NCBI GenBank assembly: GCA_043746555.1
Contig: JAYTQU010000370.1
Span: 1 to 7,200 of the forward strand
Reading direction: 5' to 3'
Origin: CAZQYC01 sp043746555
GTDB taxonomy: Bacteria; Pseudomonadota; Gammaproteobacteria; Steroidobacterales; Steroidobacteraceae
Length of the DNA: 7,200 nt
Positions 1-6,396 of this stretch are shown one piece after another. Position numbers and translations under genes: made by a program. The stretch's first letter is position 1; each line of letters starts with the position of its first letter. The notes below the pieces were generated by a model, which made no database searches, was not told the DNA's origin, and saw nothing but the letters and a program-made list of their open reading frames with translations.

Positions 1-1
1 C

Positions 2-556
2 AAAGCGGTCACGTTGGCCAGTTGCACGGTGCGTTCAGGCGGCGAAACCAGCGCGACGGTGACAGCCATGTATGGCACCGCACGCACTTCGATGTTGAAC
101 ATTCAGCCCGCAGCCGATCGATTGACCCTGATGCCCGATCAATTGGTCGATGTGCCGCGCAGCGCGGGATTGCCGTCGTTTACCCAGCATTACCATCAGC
201 GCTGGGCGCGCGGCGCGTTTCCGTTCTCGCGCGCAAAGGACTCGAAAATGAGTGTGTACGTGCGCTATCGAGATGAAGAAGCAGCGCCGCTAACGGAAAC
301 GCACGCCATTGCGTTGATGGATGCGATTCCAAGTCCAGCGCTGGCGCTGCTCGAAACGCCGAGCCCAGCGAGTACGCTCAGTTGGACGCTGGAAATGCTC
401 GATCATCAATACGATTTCGGCGTCGACAGATGGTGGCGTTTGGATGCGGCGGTGGACGCGGCGGCGGACGGTTACGTCGCGCATTCAAGTCAGGTCGTAA
501 ATCCCGCGGGTCGCGTCGCGGCCATCAGTCGACAGGTGGTTGTCGTCTACGGATAA
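2..556 (+). CDS. TesB-like acyl-CoA thioesterase, 3' part (5' end outside window)
   Basis: This is the C-terminal ~184 residues of a thioesterase-superfamily protein of the TesB-like double-hotdog type (4HBT_3-like), which hydrolyses acyl-CoA thioesters in the cytoplasm. The reading frame is open from base 2, and residues encoded before the TTG at 14 (KAVT) fit the family, so the TTG is probably internal. Seen in the sequence: the strand of the first hotdog (CTVRSGGETSATVTAMYG), a linker with PSFTQHYHQRWARG, then the second hotdog ending in ADGYVAHSSQVVNPAGRV and the closing RQVVVVYG. That closing motif is typical of the family's C terminus. Complete members are about 260-280 residues, so roughly 80-90 residues lie upstream. 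The stop at 554-556 sits 9 bases from the convergent DUF3237 stop. The exact acyl substrate cannot be told. The family call is fairly secure. Confidence 0.8.
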   Translation, partial: KAVTLASCTVRSGGETSATVTAMYGTARTSMLNIQPAADRLTLMPDQLVDVPRSAGLPSFTQHYHQRWARGAFPFSRAKDSKMSVYVRYRDEEAAPLTETHAIALMDAIPSPALALLETPSPASTLSWTLEMLDHQYDFGVDRWWRLDAAVDAAADGYVAHSSQVVNPAGRVAAISRQVVVVYG

Positions 557-565
557 AGACTCGAA

Positions 566-1009
566 TCACAACACGCGAAACACCCGCACCTGCACCACCA
601 ACGGTTGGCGACTAATGACATCCACGGTTCCGATGAAAATATTTTTGTTCAGCCAGTCGTACGAGCTGTTCGTCGGCGCTTCAAATTCTGGGGCCGTACG
701 TACATAAACTTTTTCGGCCAAAGGGGGATACGCCGCGATGCCACGATTGCATACGGAAATATTGATACCGTCTTCGGTTTGGATCGTATAGCGAGCTTCG
801 ATTTCCAACACGCCGTCCGATCGTTGCAACTGCCAGTCCGCTCCGCCGGGCAAAACACGCCCCTTGATATTCGGCCCCGAAAACTCGCCGCCCGTGATGG
901 GAATAAGCTGACGTTTGCCGCGTTTGCTATCTCCGATCGCGACCAGCGGGTCGCACGTTACGCGCGCTTCGAAGACAAATTCGGTTTGCAGCGGTGCAAT
1001 GGCATTCAT
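566..1009 (-). CDS. DUF3237 (UPF0311) family protein
   Basis: A 147-residue protein of the DUF3237 family, small beta-barrel proteins of unknown biochemical role often found near catabolic genes. Seen: N-terminal QTEFVFEARVTCDPLVAIGDS, the hallmark loop ITGGEFSGPNIKGRVLPGG (about 38-56), DWQLQRSDGVLEIEARYTIQTEDG (58-81), a tyrosine/aspartate segment near SSYDWLNKNIFIG (115-127), and a closing VVQVRVFRVL strand. I chose the ATG at 1007-1009 (MNAIAPLQ) because family homology starts right after it. An upstream in-frame ATG at 1075 would add 22 residues (MDVRCPAHH...) that look unlike the family. No clear Shine-Dalgarno precedes either start. The gene is convergent with the thioesterase and divergent from the aldo/keto reductase, so it probably has its own promoter in 1010-1120. 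Length is normal for the family. Function unknown. Confidence 0.82.
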   Translation of the reverse strand: MNAIAPLQTEFVFEARVTCDPLVAIGDSKRGKRQLIPITGGEFSGPNIKGRVLPGGADWQLQRSDGVLEIEARYTIQTEDGINISVCNRGIAAYPPLAEKVYVRTAPEFEAPTNSSYDWLNKNIFIGTVDVISRQPLVVQVRVFRVL

Positions 1010-1120
1010 GTGGGTATGATAGGAGATGTGCTGCGTGAAGTGTGCTGCGTGATGAGCAGGACAGCGAACATCCAACTCACATTCTTGCCCATCACCGATT
1101 ACTCATCACGGGACTTCGCC
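1010..1120. promoter_or_regulatory. Divergent intergenic region with direct and inverted repeats
   Basis: This 111-base gap separates the divergent starts of the DUF3237 gene (-) and the aldo/keto reductase (+), so both promoters should lie here. It holds a perfect 12-base direct repeat, TGTGCTGCGTGA, at 1027-1038 and 1041-1052 (period 14). It also holds a perfect 9-base inverted repeat, CGTGATGAG at 1048-1056 and CTCATCACG at 1102-1110. These could be operator half-sites for a regulator of the two genes. TATGAT at 1015-1020 (+) resembles a -10 box, but no well-spaced -35 partner is visible, so I do not place a promoter. The repeats are seen; the regulatory role is inferred. Confidence 0.35.
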
Positions 1121-2110
1121 ATGCAATACATCAACCTCGGTAACAGCGGCCTTAAAGTTTCCAGATTGTGCCTCGGCTGCATGAGCTACGGCGCAAAAAC
1201 CGAGCGCTGGCCTTGGGCGCTGGACGAAACGCAAAGCCGTCCGTTCATCAAACATGCGCTTGAGCTTGGGCTGAATTTCTTCGACACGGCCAACGTCTAT
1301 ACCGAAGGCACCGGCGAGGAAGTACTCGGTCGCGCACTCAAGGAATTCGCCAAACGCGACCAGGTGGTCATTGCGACAAAAGTTTTCGGCAAAATGGGCG
1401 AAGGCCCCAACGATGTCGGTCTCTCGCGCAAACACATCATGTCGCAGATCGATGCCAGTTTGAAACGGCTAGGAACCGACTACGTCGATCTCTATCAAAT
1501 TCATCGTTGGGATACTCGCACGCCGATCGAAGAAACGCTCACCGCATTGCACGACATCGTAAAAGCCGGCAAAGCGCGCTACATCGGCGCGTCGTCGATG
1601 GCTGCCTGGCAATTCAGCAAGGCTCTCTACACCGCCGAACAACTTGGCCTAACCAAATTCGTCTCGATGCAGCCGCAGTACAACTTGATTTATCGCGAAG
1701 AGGAACGCGAGATGTTGCCGCTGTGCGTCGATCAAGGCATCGGCGTGATTCCCTGGTCGCCATTGGCGCGCGGCTTTCTTGCCGGAAATCGCGGCAAAGA
1801 TGGCGGCACCCAGAACAATATCACGGCCCGCTCACAAACCGATGCCTTCGCCAAACATCTTTACTATCGCGATGATGATTTCGCCATCGTCGATAGACTA
1901 ACGACCGTCGCCAAAGCGCGCGGTTCGACCAACATCAAAGTCGCGCTCGCATGGTTGTTGACTAAGACCGCCGTTAGCGCACCGATTATTGGAGCGACTC
2001 AACTCAATCACTTGGATGACGTCGTGGAAGCACTCAATATCAAGTTGAGCGACGAGGAAATCAAACAACTTGAAGAGCCGTACAAGCCGCATGTGGTCAG
2101 AGATCGGTAG
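1121..2110 (+). CDS. Aldo/keto reductase (YajO-like NADPH-dependent oxidoreductase)
   Basis: A complete 329-residue aldo/keto reductase, a cytoplasmic TIM-barrel enzyme reducing carbonyl groups with NADPH. The catalytic tetrad is visible: D55 (FFDTANVY), Y60 (same motif), K87 (VVIATKVFG) and H128 (DLYQIHRWD). Further family marks are MQPQYNLIYREEEREMLP, IGVIPWSPLARGFLAG, and the cofactor-binding segment APIIGATQLNHLDD near the C terminus. The start is the ATG at 1121 (MQYINLGNSGLKVSRLCLG), which matches the family N terminus, preceded by a weak GGGA at 1110-1113. The frame is open back to 605, but that extension lies antisense to the DUF3237 gene and is not protein-like. Overall it resembles the YajO/PdxI-like subgroup (AKR11-13 type). 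The physiological substrate cannot be assigned. It is probably monocistronic or expressed with the SEC-C gene 36 bases downstream. Confidence 0.9.
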   Translation: MQYINLGNSGLKVSRLCLGCMSYGAKTERWPWALDETQSRPFIKHALELGLNFFDTANVYTEGTGEEVLGRALKEFAKRDQVVIATKVFGKMGEGPNDVGLSRKHIMSQIDASLKRLGTDYVDLYQIHRWDTRTPIEETLTALHDIVKAGKARYIGASSMAAWQFSKALYTAEQLGLTKFVSMQPQYNLIYREEEREMLPLCVDQGIGVIPWSPLARGFLAGNRGKDGGTQNNITARSQTDAFAKHLYYRDDDFAIVDRLTTVAKARGSTNIKVALAWLLTKTAVSAPIIGATQLNHLDDVVEALNIKLSDEEIKQLEEPYKPHVVRDR

Positions 2111-2146
2111 TTGCATCGTCCATAGCGCAACGCGTTAAGCAAACAT

Positions 2147-3583
2147 ATGAAGCCAGGTCGAAACGATCCGTGCCCTTGCGGTAGCGGAAAAAAATTTAAA
2201 CAGTGCTGTTTGCAAGTCGCGCAAGCCTCAATGGATTCGCCGCAAGAGATTGCGTGGCGGAGATTGCGTCGTGCATTAGACGGATTTCCGCCGCGCATGT
2301 CGGAGTTCATCATCGACACTTACGGTCGGTTCGCGATCGACGAGGCGTGGGAGGAATTCTCGATTCTAGGCAAAGAGCCTATCGACCTGGGGACACCGCA
2401 CGCCGGTGTGTTTTTCCCGTGGATGTATCACGCATGGATTCCAGACCCGGCGGTACTGCCCATCGACGATCGTTTGCGCGGCCTGTCGCCTACGCAAGTT
2501 TTTTTGCGGCGCAAAGCCAAGCAAATGGACGTGCTTATGCGGCGCTATCTTTCTGCGTGTCTTGAATCGCATTTTAGTTTCTACGAAGTATTGCGGAGCG
2601 ATTCAAATCATGGCATGCGATTGCTCGATCTGTTCACGGGAACGGAAACCGAAGTGCTGGAACGCTCCGCATCAACTGCGATGCGCGCCAGCGACATTCT
2701 GTACGCGCAATTGGTTGCCTGCGACGGAGTCGTGCTTTTGGAGGGTTGCGCGCCATGCGCGATTCCGCCGATTGGCCGAATCGACGTGATCGAGTTGCGT
2801 AAATTATTGAAACCGCACCATCGGGACCTCAACGAAACCGATCTAAAAAAGTATCAACTCGATTTGCGTGCGCTCTACTGGCGGCTGGTCGATCCGATCT
2901 TGAATCCGCAATTTCCCGAACTGCGCAATACCGATGACGAAGCGCTGTCGATGCAAAAAGTGATTTTCGATATCGACTCGGCGGAAGAAGCTTTTCGCGC
3001 ACTGAAAGAAATCTGGCAAGACGTGGCCGAGGACCACTTGCGTGCGTCGGCGGATTTGGATGGCAACGGACAGATCGCGCGCATCGAGTTCGATTGGCGC
3101 AAGCAAGGCAATAGTAAGCATGCATCGTGGGAAAACACGGTATTAGGAAATGTCGAAATTCAAAATAAGCGGCTAATTGCACAAGTCAATTCGGCAGAAC
3201 GCGCGGAACGATTCAAGACAATCGTTATGAATTGTTTGGGCGATGGTGCGCGTTTTCGCGCGACCGAGGTTCAATCGGTGGAGCAAATGCTCGCCAAAGC
3301 GAAATCGCAACGCCCTTCCCGCGACGAAGAATCGGCGCGCTTGATGGACAACCCGGCAATACAAGCTCAGTTGCGCGAATATCTCACTAGTCACTATGAA
3401 AGCTGGCCGAACGAAAAACTACCCGTCCTGCATGGCAAGACCCCTCTGCAAGCAGTCAAAACCCGCGATGGCCGCGAGATGGTCGAGGCCCTGATCGCAC
3501 AAATCGAACGCGGCAGCGTGCGACAACCCGGATTCGATGCGGCGATTACGCAGCGGCTGCGACAACAATTGGGATTGGCGTAA
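2147..3583 (+). CDS. SEC-C motif protein of unknown function (478 aa)
   Basis: A 478-residue protein starting NDPCPCGSGKKFKQCC. This is a textbook SEC-C zinc-binding motif (C9, C11, C20, C21; CxC-x8-CC), best known from the SecA C-terminal tail, where it binds zinc and SecB or ribosomes. The rest is not SecA and shows no ATPase, nuclease or membrane segment. Residues ~25-120 are rich in W, F and P (SEFIIDTYGRFAIDEAWEEF, GVFFPWMYHAWIP). A central region contains LLEGCAPCAIPPIGRIDVIELR. The C-terminal part (about 260-390) has WENTVLGNVEIQNKRLIAQVNSAERAER. The end (420-445) reads WPNEKLPVLHGKTPLQAVKT, followed by GREMVEALI. I recall a GKTPxxAvkTxxGR segment recurring in other SEC-C proteins, but its role is unknown. 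The ATG at 2147 puts the motif at the N terminus, as is usual. hsdM begins 10 bases after its stop, so the two may share a transcript. Confidence 0.75.
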   Translation: MKPGRNDPCPCGSGKKFKQCCLQVAQASMDSPQEIAWRRLRRALDGFPPRMSEFIIDTYGRFAIDEAWEEFSILGKEPIDLGTPHAGVFFPWMYHAWIPDPAVLPIDDRLRGLSPTQVFLRRKAKQMDVLMRRYLSACLESHFSFYEVLRSDSNHGMRLLDLFTGTETEVLERSASTAMRASDILYAQLVACDGVVLLEGCAPCAIPPIGRIDVIELRKLLKPHHRDLNETDLKKYQLDLRALYWRLVDPILNPQFPELRNTDDEALSMQKVIFDIDSAEEAFRALKEIWQDVAEDHLRASADLDGNGQIARIEFDWRKQGNSKHASWENTVLGNVEIQNKRLIAQVNSAERAERFKTIVMNCLGDGARFRATEVQSVEQMLAKAKSQRPSRDEESARLMDNPAIQAQLREYLTSHYESWPNEKLPVLHGKTPLQAVKTRDGREMVEALIAQIERGSVRQPGFDAAITQRLRQQLGLA

Positions 3584-3593
3584 CGAGACATCG

Positions 3594-4252
3594 ATGTTCG
3601 AACAAGCATTCAAAAATATCGACGACATCCAAGAAAAGAATCGCTTCGAGATCATCCTCGCGAATCCGCCGTTTGGCGGCAAAGAGCGCAAGGAAGTTCA
3701 ACAGAACTTCCCATCAAAACCGGCGAGACAGCGTTTCTGTTTCTCCAGCACTTCATCAAGAAGCTCAAAGCCGGTGGACGTGCGGCCATCGTTATCAAGA
3801 ACACGTTTCTATCCAACACCGACAATGCATCGGTAAGTCTGCGTAAGAAGTTGTTGGAGGAATGCAATCTACACACCGTGCTCGATTGCCCAGGTGGAAC
3901 GTTTTTAGGTGCGGGTGTAAAAACGGTTGTGCTGTTCTTTGAGAAAGGTGCGCCCACTCGCAAGATTTGGTTTTACCAACTCGACCCAGGCCGCAACATG
4001 GGCAAGACCAATCCGCTGAACGATGCGGACCTTGAAGAGTTCGTCAAACTGCAAAAGGGTTTTGCGGATTCGCCAAAGTCGTGGAGTGTGGATGCAAAGA
4101 GCGTAGATCAATCAACGTTCGATTTGTCGGTGAAGAATCCGAATGGTAGCGACGTGGTTGCGCATCGCACGCCAGAGTTAATCATGGCGGAAATCGCGGC
4201 GCTCGATGCGCAGAGTGCGGAAGTGTTGAAGAACATTCGAGGCTTGTTGTGA
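3594..4252 (+). pseudogene. hsdM: hsdM remnant: Type I restriction-modification methylase with internal deletion and frameshift
   Basis: HsdM transfers a methyl group from SAM to adenine in the Type I complex. Here the ATG at 3594 starts MFEQAFKNIDDI, the family's normal N terminus. Residue 13 onward (QEKNRFEIILANPPFGG) is already the catalytic NPPF region (N24-F27), which normally lies a few hundred residues in. The helical N12 domain and the SAM motif I (DPACGSAG-type) are therefore absent. At 3711-3712 the frame breaks by one missing base. Reading resumes at 3713 as IKTGETAFLFLQHFIKKLKAGG and continues to the stop at 4252 through LDCPGGTFLGAGVKTVVLFFEKGAP and FYQLDPGRNMGKTNP. The C-terminal half is well preserved in sequence, so the damage looks recent, or is an assembly join. 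As read, the first frame ends at 3836 after 80 codons. The product cannot methylate. It overlaps the hsdS start by GTGA. Confidence 0.85.
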
Positions 4253-5031
4253 GTCGTTTGTTCTCCATCCGACTCCGTCATTCCCGTGCTTTGTTTGAGA
4301 GCCATTTGCAAGCAGCTCTGACGAAGCGCGGCGGCGAATGCGTTGAGGAACGGCTCGGTGATTTAGTAACGCGGCTTACAAACGGCTACGTTGGTCCAAC
4401 GCGGAGCATTTACATTGAGGCCGGAGTTCCATATCTCCTTGCCCGGCACGTTAAGAATAATCAGCTTGCGTTCGACGGCAGAACATTCATCTCCGGCGAG
4501 TTCAATCGAAAGAACAAGAAATCGATGCTGAAAACCGGCGATGTTCTTTTGGTACAAAGCGGTCATATCGGGCATTCGGCTGTTGTCACGGACGAACATG
4601 AGGGGCATAACTGCCACGCGATGATTGTGATTACACCGATCAAAGACGTAATGACAGGCCCGTTTCTTTCGTTGTACTTCAACTCGTCGGAAATGCGTCA
4701 AAGGTTCGAGACGATTCGGTCGGGCTCAACCGTCCCACACCTAACCTGCGGAGCGGTTAAAGAACTCATGATTGTGCTGCCATCATTGTCAGTGCAGAAA
4801 CGTCTTGTGGAAGACTCGCAAGGGTTTCAGGTAGAAACCCAACGCCTCGAATCCATCTACCAACAAAAACTCGCCGCACTCGACGAATTAAAAAAAAATC
4901 CCTGCTGCACAAAGCGTTTGCGGGCGAGCTGTGATGGCGTCTTGTATCGTCATACCCGCGCAGGCGGGTATCCAGCAAACAATATTCAACTGGATGCCCG
5001 CCTGCGCGGACATGACGGCAACACACACTAG
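4249..5031 (+). CDS. hsdS: Truncated HsdS specificity subunit (one target-recognition domain, frameshifted tail)
   Basis: HsdS sets the DNA target of Type I enzymes and normally has two target-recognition domains (TRDs) in ~400 residues. This frame gives 260. After an unusual leader (MSRLFSIRLRHS) it goes straight into RALFESHLQAALTKRGGECVEERLGDL. That stretch normally sits in the centre of HsdS, just before the second TRD, so the first TRD seems lost. One TRD is preserved (about 36-185), with VPYLLARHVKNNQLAFDG, GDVLLVQSGHIGHSAVV (97-113), RSGSTVPHLTC and LPSLSVQKRL. A coiled coil follows (about 194-216). After K216 an A9 tract shifts the frame. The family end SLLHKAFAGEL-stop is legible in the other frame to 4934, while this frame runs on through a palindromic repeat to 5031. 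The GTG start overlaps hsdM's TGA. Single-TRD HsdS proteins can work as dimers, but decay is more likely. Confidence 0.78.
   Translation: MSRLFSIRLRHSRALFESHLQAALTKRGGECVEERLGDLVTRLTNGYVGPTRSIYIEAGVPYLLARHVKNNQLAFDGRTFISGEFNRKNKKSMLKTGDVLLVQSGHIGHSAVVTDEHEGHNCHAMIVITPIKDVMTGPFLSLYFNSSEMRQRFETIRSGSTVPHLTCGAVKELMIVLPSLSVQKRLVEDSQGFQVETQRLESIYQQKLAALDELKKNPCCTKRLRASCDGVLYRHTRAGGYPANNIQLDARLRGHDGNTH
4276..4289 (+). repeat. Palindrome-arm-like fragment at the hsdS truncation point
   Basis: CGTCATTCCCGTGC matches 12 of 14 bases of the arm start of the palindromic element at 4948 (CGTCATACCCGCGC). It lies exactly where the odd HsdS leader (RLRHS) turns into recognisable HsdS sequence (RALFES). The last CGTGC is shared with the hsdS coding sequence. 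This may be the scar of a repeat that took part in deleting the first half of hsdS. The match is short and could be chance. Confidence 0.3.
4890..4898 (+). other. A9 homopolymer, frameshift site in hsdS
   Basis: Nine consecutive A residues follow codon TTA (L). With 7 or 10 A residues the frame would read DELKK(K)SLLHKAFAGEL and stop at TGA 4932-4934, the family's usual end. With 9 it reads NPCCTKRL and runs on to 5031. Runs of this kind are prone to replication slippage and to transcriptional slippage, so the length could vary between cells or be a sequencing error. Confidence 0.75.
4948..5017. repeat. Extragenic palindromic element A (28-base arms, 14-base loop)
   Basis: Left arm 4948-4975 and right arm 4990-5017 are inverted copies matching at 25 of 28 positions, with a loop at 4976-4989. 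Each arm also contains a small inner palindrome, CCCGCGCAGGCGGG in the left arm. This is the widespread proteobacterial CGTCAT-CCCGCG extragenic palindrome, a REP- or MITE-like sequence. It begins 13 bases after the ancestral hsdS stop at 4934 and may act as a transcript end or stabiliser. No T-run follows, so I do not call it a rho-independent terminator. Confidence 0.88.
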
Positions 5032-5107
5032 AAATTGGACTGGACTCCTGACCACGATTCAGTTGAGGACAGGCTCTTTGCAGGAAAGGCGAAAAGCTAA
5101 ACCGCCC

Positions 5108-5177
5108 TGTCATACCCGCGAAGGCGGGTATCTAGTTGTAGTATTTCTGCTGGACTCCCGCCGGCGCGCGAGTGACG
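5108..5177. repeat. Extragenic palindromic element B, diverged copy
   Basis: This element has the same layout as element A: left arm 5108-5135, loop 5136-5149, right arm 5150-5177. Its left arm differs from A's left arm at only 3 of 28 positions, but its own arms match each other at just 19 of 28. The two elements are in the same orientation, 90 bases apart. The bases between them (5018-5107) hold no gene that I can see. Its right end runs directly into the GGAGG at 5177-5181. Confidence 0.8.
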
Positions 5178-5181
5178 GAGG
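5177..5181 (+). promoter_or_regulatory. Strong Shine-Dalgarno-like GGAGG upstream of a short leader ORF
   Basis: GGAGG at 5177-5181 is the only strong Shine-Dalgarno sequence between hsdS and the Xre-ImmA gene. It lies 57 bases before the TTG at 5239, too far to serve it directly. It is 7 bases from the GTG at 5189, which opens a 17-codon frame ending at the TTG. Confidence 0.35.
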
Positions 5182-5188
5182 AAGTGAT

Positions 5189-5242
5189 GTGATACGCGCC
5201 CAAATCGTGATCGGTTACTTGATGGCCTCAACCAACAGTTGA
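5189..5242 (+). CDS. Possible 17-residue leader peptide coupled to the Xre-ImmA gene
   Basis: A short frame, GTG to TGA, encodes MIRAQIVIGYLMASTNS. It has a well-placed GGAGG, and its stop (TGA 5240-5242) overlaps the likely TTG start of the next gene as TTGA, which is the geometry of translational coupling. The peptide itself resembles nothing that I know. It could be chance, since the same frame stays open upstream through the palindromic repeats. Confidence 0.25.
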   Translation: MIRAQIVIGYLMASTNS

Positions 5243-5257
5243 CACCAGTTGACACGA
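5238..5257 (+). repeat. Tandem 10-base repeat with TTGACA at the Xre-ImmA start
   Basis: AGTTGACACC is followed at once by AGTTGACACG, so TTGACA (the sigma-70 -35 consensus) occurs at 5239 and 5249. No convincing -10 box lies 16-18 bases after either copy. The repeat could instead be an operator for the Xre regulator, or simply the first codons of the gene. Confidence 0.35.
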
Positions 5258-6396
5258 TCAGCACACTGCGCGCCGTGGAAAAGCGACTCAACATCGACGC
5301 GTTGCGCGACGCGCTGAAAGACAAAGGATTGAACGCTGCTGCCTTGGCGCAGAAACTTGATGTCTCGCGCGAAGCCGTTTCTAAGTGGCTTAACGGCGAA
5401 TCAATTCCACGTCCCGACAAACTTTTGCGTTTAGGTTCGTTGCTCTCAGTCGGCTTTGGCGACTTGATGGTTCGCGACGAGCCGCATGCGCCCGTTGTTG
5501 CATTCCGCAAGATGAAAGGCACTAAGACCAAGGATGGTCATTACGAACACGCGAAGGAAATGGGTCGAATGTTGGAGCAACTTGTTTCTCTGCTGCCCTT
5601 CAATACGATGAATATGCCGCCGACGCTAAAGAACCCGTCGTGTGACTACGATTATATTCGTCGCGCCACGGCTGCTGTACGTGCAGACATTCATGTTGAA
5701 CTAGACAAGCCAATCGATTTCGAGCATTTGATCAAGCGATTTGGTGAGCTGCAAACCGTGTTGATTCCGGTGTTGTGGGGCGCAAAGCAGCGTCATGAAA
5801 ATGCGGTACACATCTTTTTGCCAAAGTCCCGCACGACATGGGTTTATCTCAACTTGGATGTGAATATCCACGATTTTAAATTTTGGATGGCGCATGAGTT
5901 AGGTCATACGTTGACACCGGACTTGCACGGGGACGACGGCGAGGATTTTGCCGATGCGTTTGCTGCCGCGTTGTTGTTTCCGCACGAGCTGGCAGAGCAA
6001 GCCTATAAAGAGATGCACGGCAAGTCTCAACAAAGCCAGCTCAAGACGATCAAGACATGGGCAGAAAAGCTAGTGACCTCGCCGTATCACGTTTACCGTC
6101 AGGTGAATGAATATGCACGTCATCTAAAGCTTAGTGAACTGGCGTTGGGCAACGTGATCTTTGCCGTTACAACTAAGTTTAACGAAGGCTACAAAAACGT
6201 CGCTGAAACTCTGTTTGGCGAAGAGCGCCCTGCTCCCGCCGTGTACATCAAGTCTGCTCGGGAGAACTTCGAGACGCCGTTCTTTGAAGTGCTTGGGCAA
6301 TACCTTCGCAAGAGTGATCGCGGACCGGGATTTGTCCAAACGGTGCTCGATACTGCATTACTCGATGCTAAGGCGATTCATGCTGAGCTTAAGTAG
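5239..6396 (+). CDS. HTH-Xre regulator fused to ImmA/IrrE-type metallopeptidase
   Basis: A 385-residue, two-domain cytoplasmic protein. Residues ~20-75 form an Xre helix-turn-helix (LAQKLDVSREAVSKWLNGESIPRP). Residues ~140-260 are an ImmA/IrrE (COG2856) zinc peptidase with HELGH at 219-223 (H219, E220, H223), followed by GEDFADAFAAALLFPHELA (234-252), where an acidic residue (E236 likely) should be the third ligand. Known relatives cleave a repressor: ImmA in ICEBs1, IrrE on DdrO. Here DNA binding and protease sit in one chain. The start is uncertain: TTG at 5239 gives the full frame, GTG at 5275 would drop 12 residues, and no in-frame ATG precedes the HTH. The stop shares its last base with the PIN gene start (TAGTG), so the two are translationally coupled. 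I infer an antitoxin or regulator role for the PIN nuclease. Confidence 0.87.
   Translation: MTPVDTISTLRAVEKRLNIDALRDALKDKGLNAAALAQKLDVSREAVSKWLNGESIPRPDKLLRLGSLLSVGFGDLMVRDEPHAPVVAFRKMKGTKTKDGHYEHAKEMGRMLEQLVSLLPFNTMNMPPTLKNPSCDYDYIRRATAAVRADIHVELDKPIDFEHLIKRFGELQTVLIPVLWGAKQRHENAVHIFLPKSRTTWVYLNLDVNIHDFKFWMAHELGHTLTPDLHGDDGEDFADAFAAALLFPHELAEQAYKEMHGKSQQSQLKTIKTWAEKLVTSPYHVYRQVNEYARHLKLSELALGNVIFAVTTKFNEGYKNVAETLFGEERPAPAVYIKSARENFETPFFEVLGQYLRKSDRGPGFVQTVLDTALLDAKAIHAELK

Noticed and set aside
605..1120. In-frame N-terminal extension of the aldo/keto reductase by 172 codons
   Set aside because: It is antisense to the DUF3237 gene, has no family similarity, and the reductase family start matches ATG 1121.
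4948..5030. Rho-independent terminator after hsdS
   Set aside because: The hairpin is strong but no T-run follows on either strand.
4948..5177. CRISPR array
   Set aside because: Only two copies, each itself a long palindrome with a 14-base loop; no regular spacers and no cas genes.
4931..5242. 103-codon frame across both palindromic elements, with VIPAQAGIQ-like residues
   Set aside because: VIPAQAGIQ is the usual translation of this repeat arm; the frame is open because of the repeat. Only its last 17 codons are kept, as a low-confidence leader.
5249..5280. Sigma-70 promoter from the TTGACA copies
   Set aside because: No TATAAT-like box at 16-18 bases from either TTGACA; kept only as a repeat and possible operator.
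5097..5531. 144-codon minus-strand frame over element B and the 5' part of the Xre-ImmA gene
   Set aside because: It overlaps a well-supported HTH domain in antisense, and its C-terminal part again reads repeat sequence (RHSRAGGSPAE).
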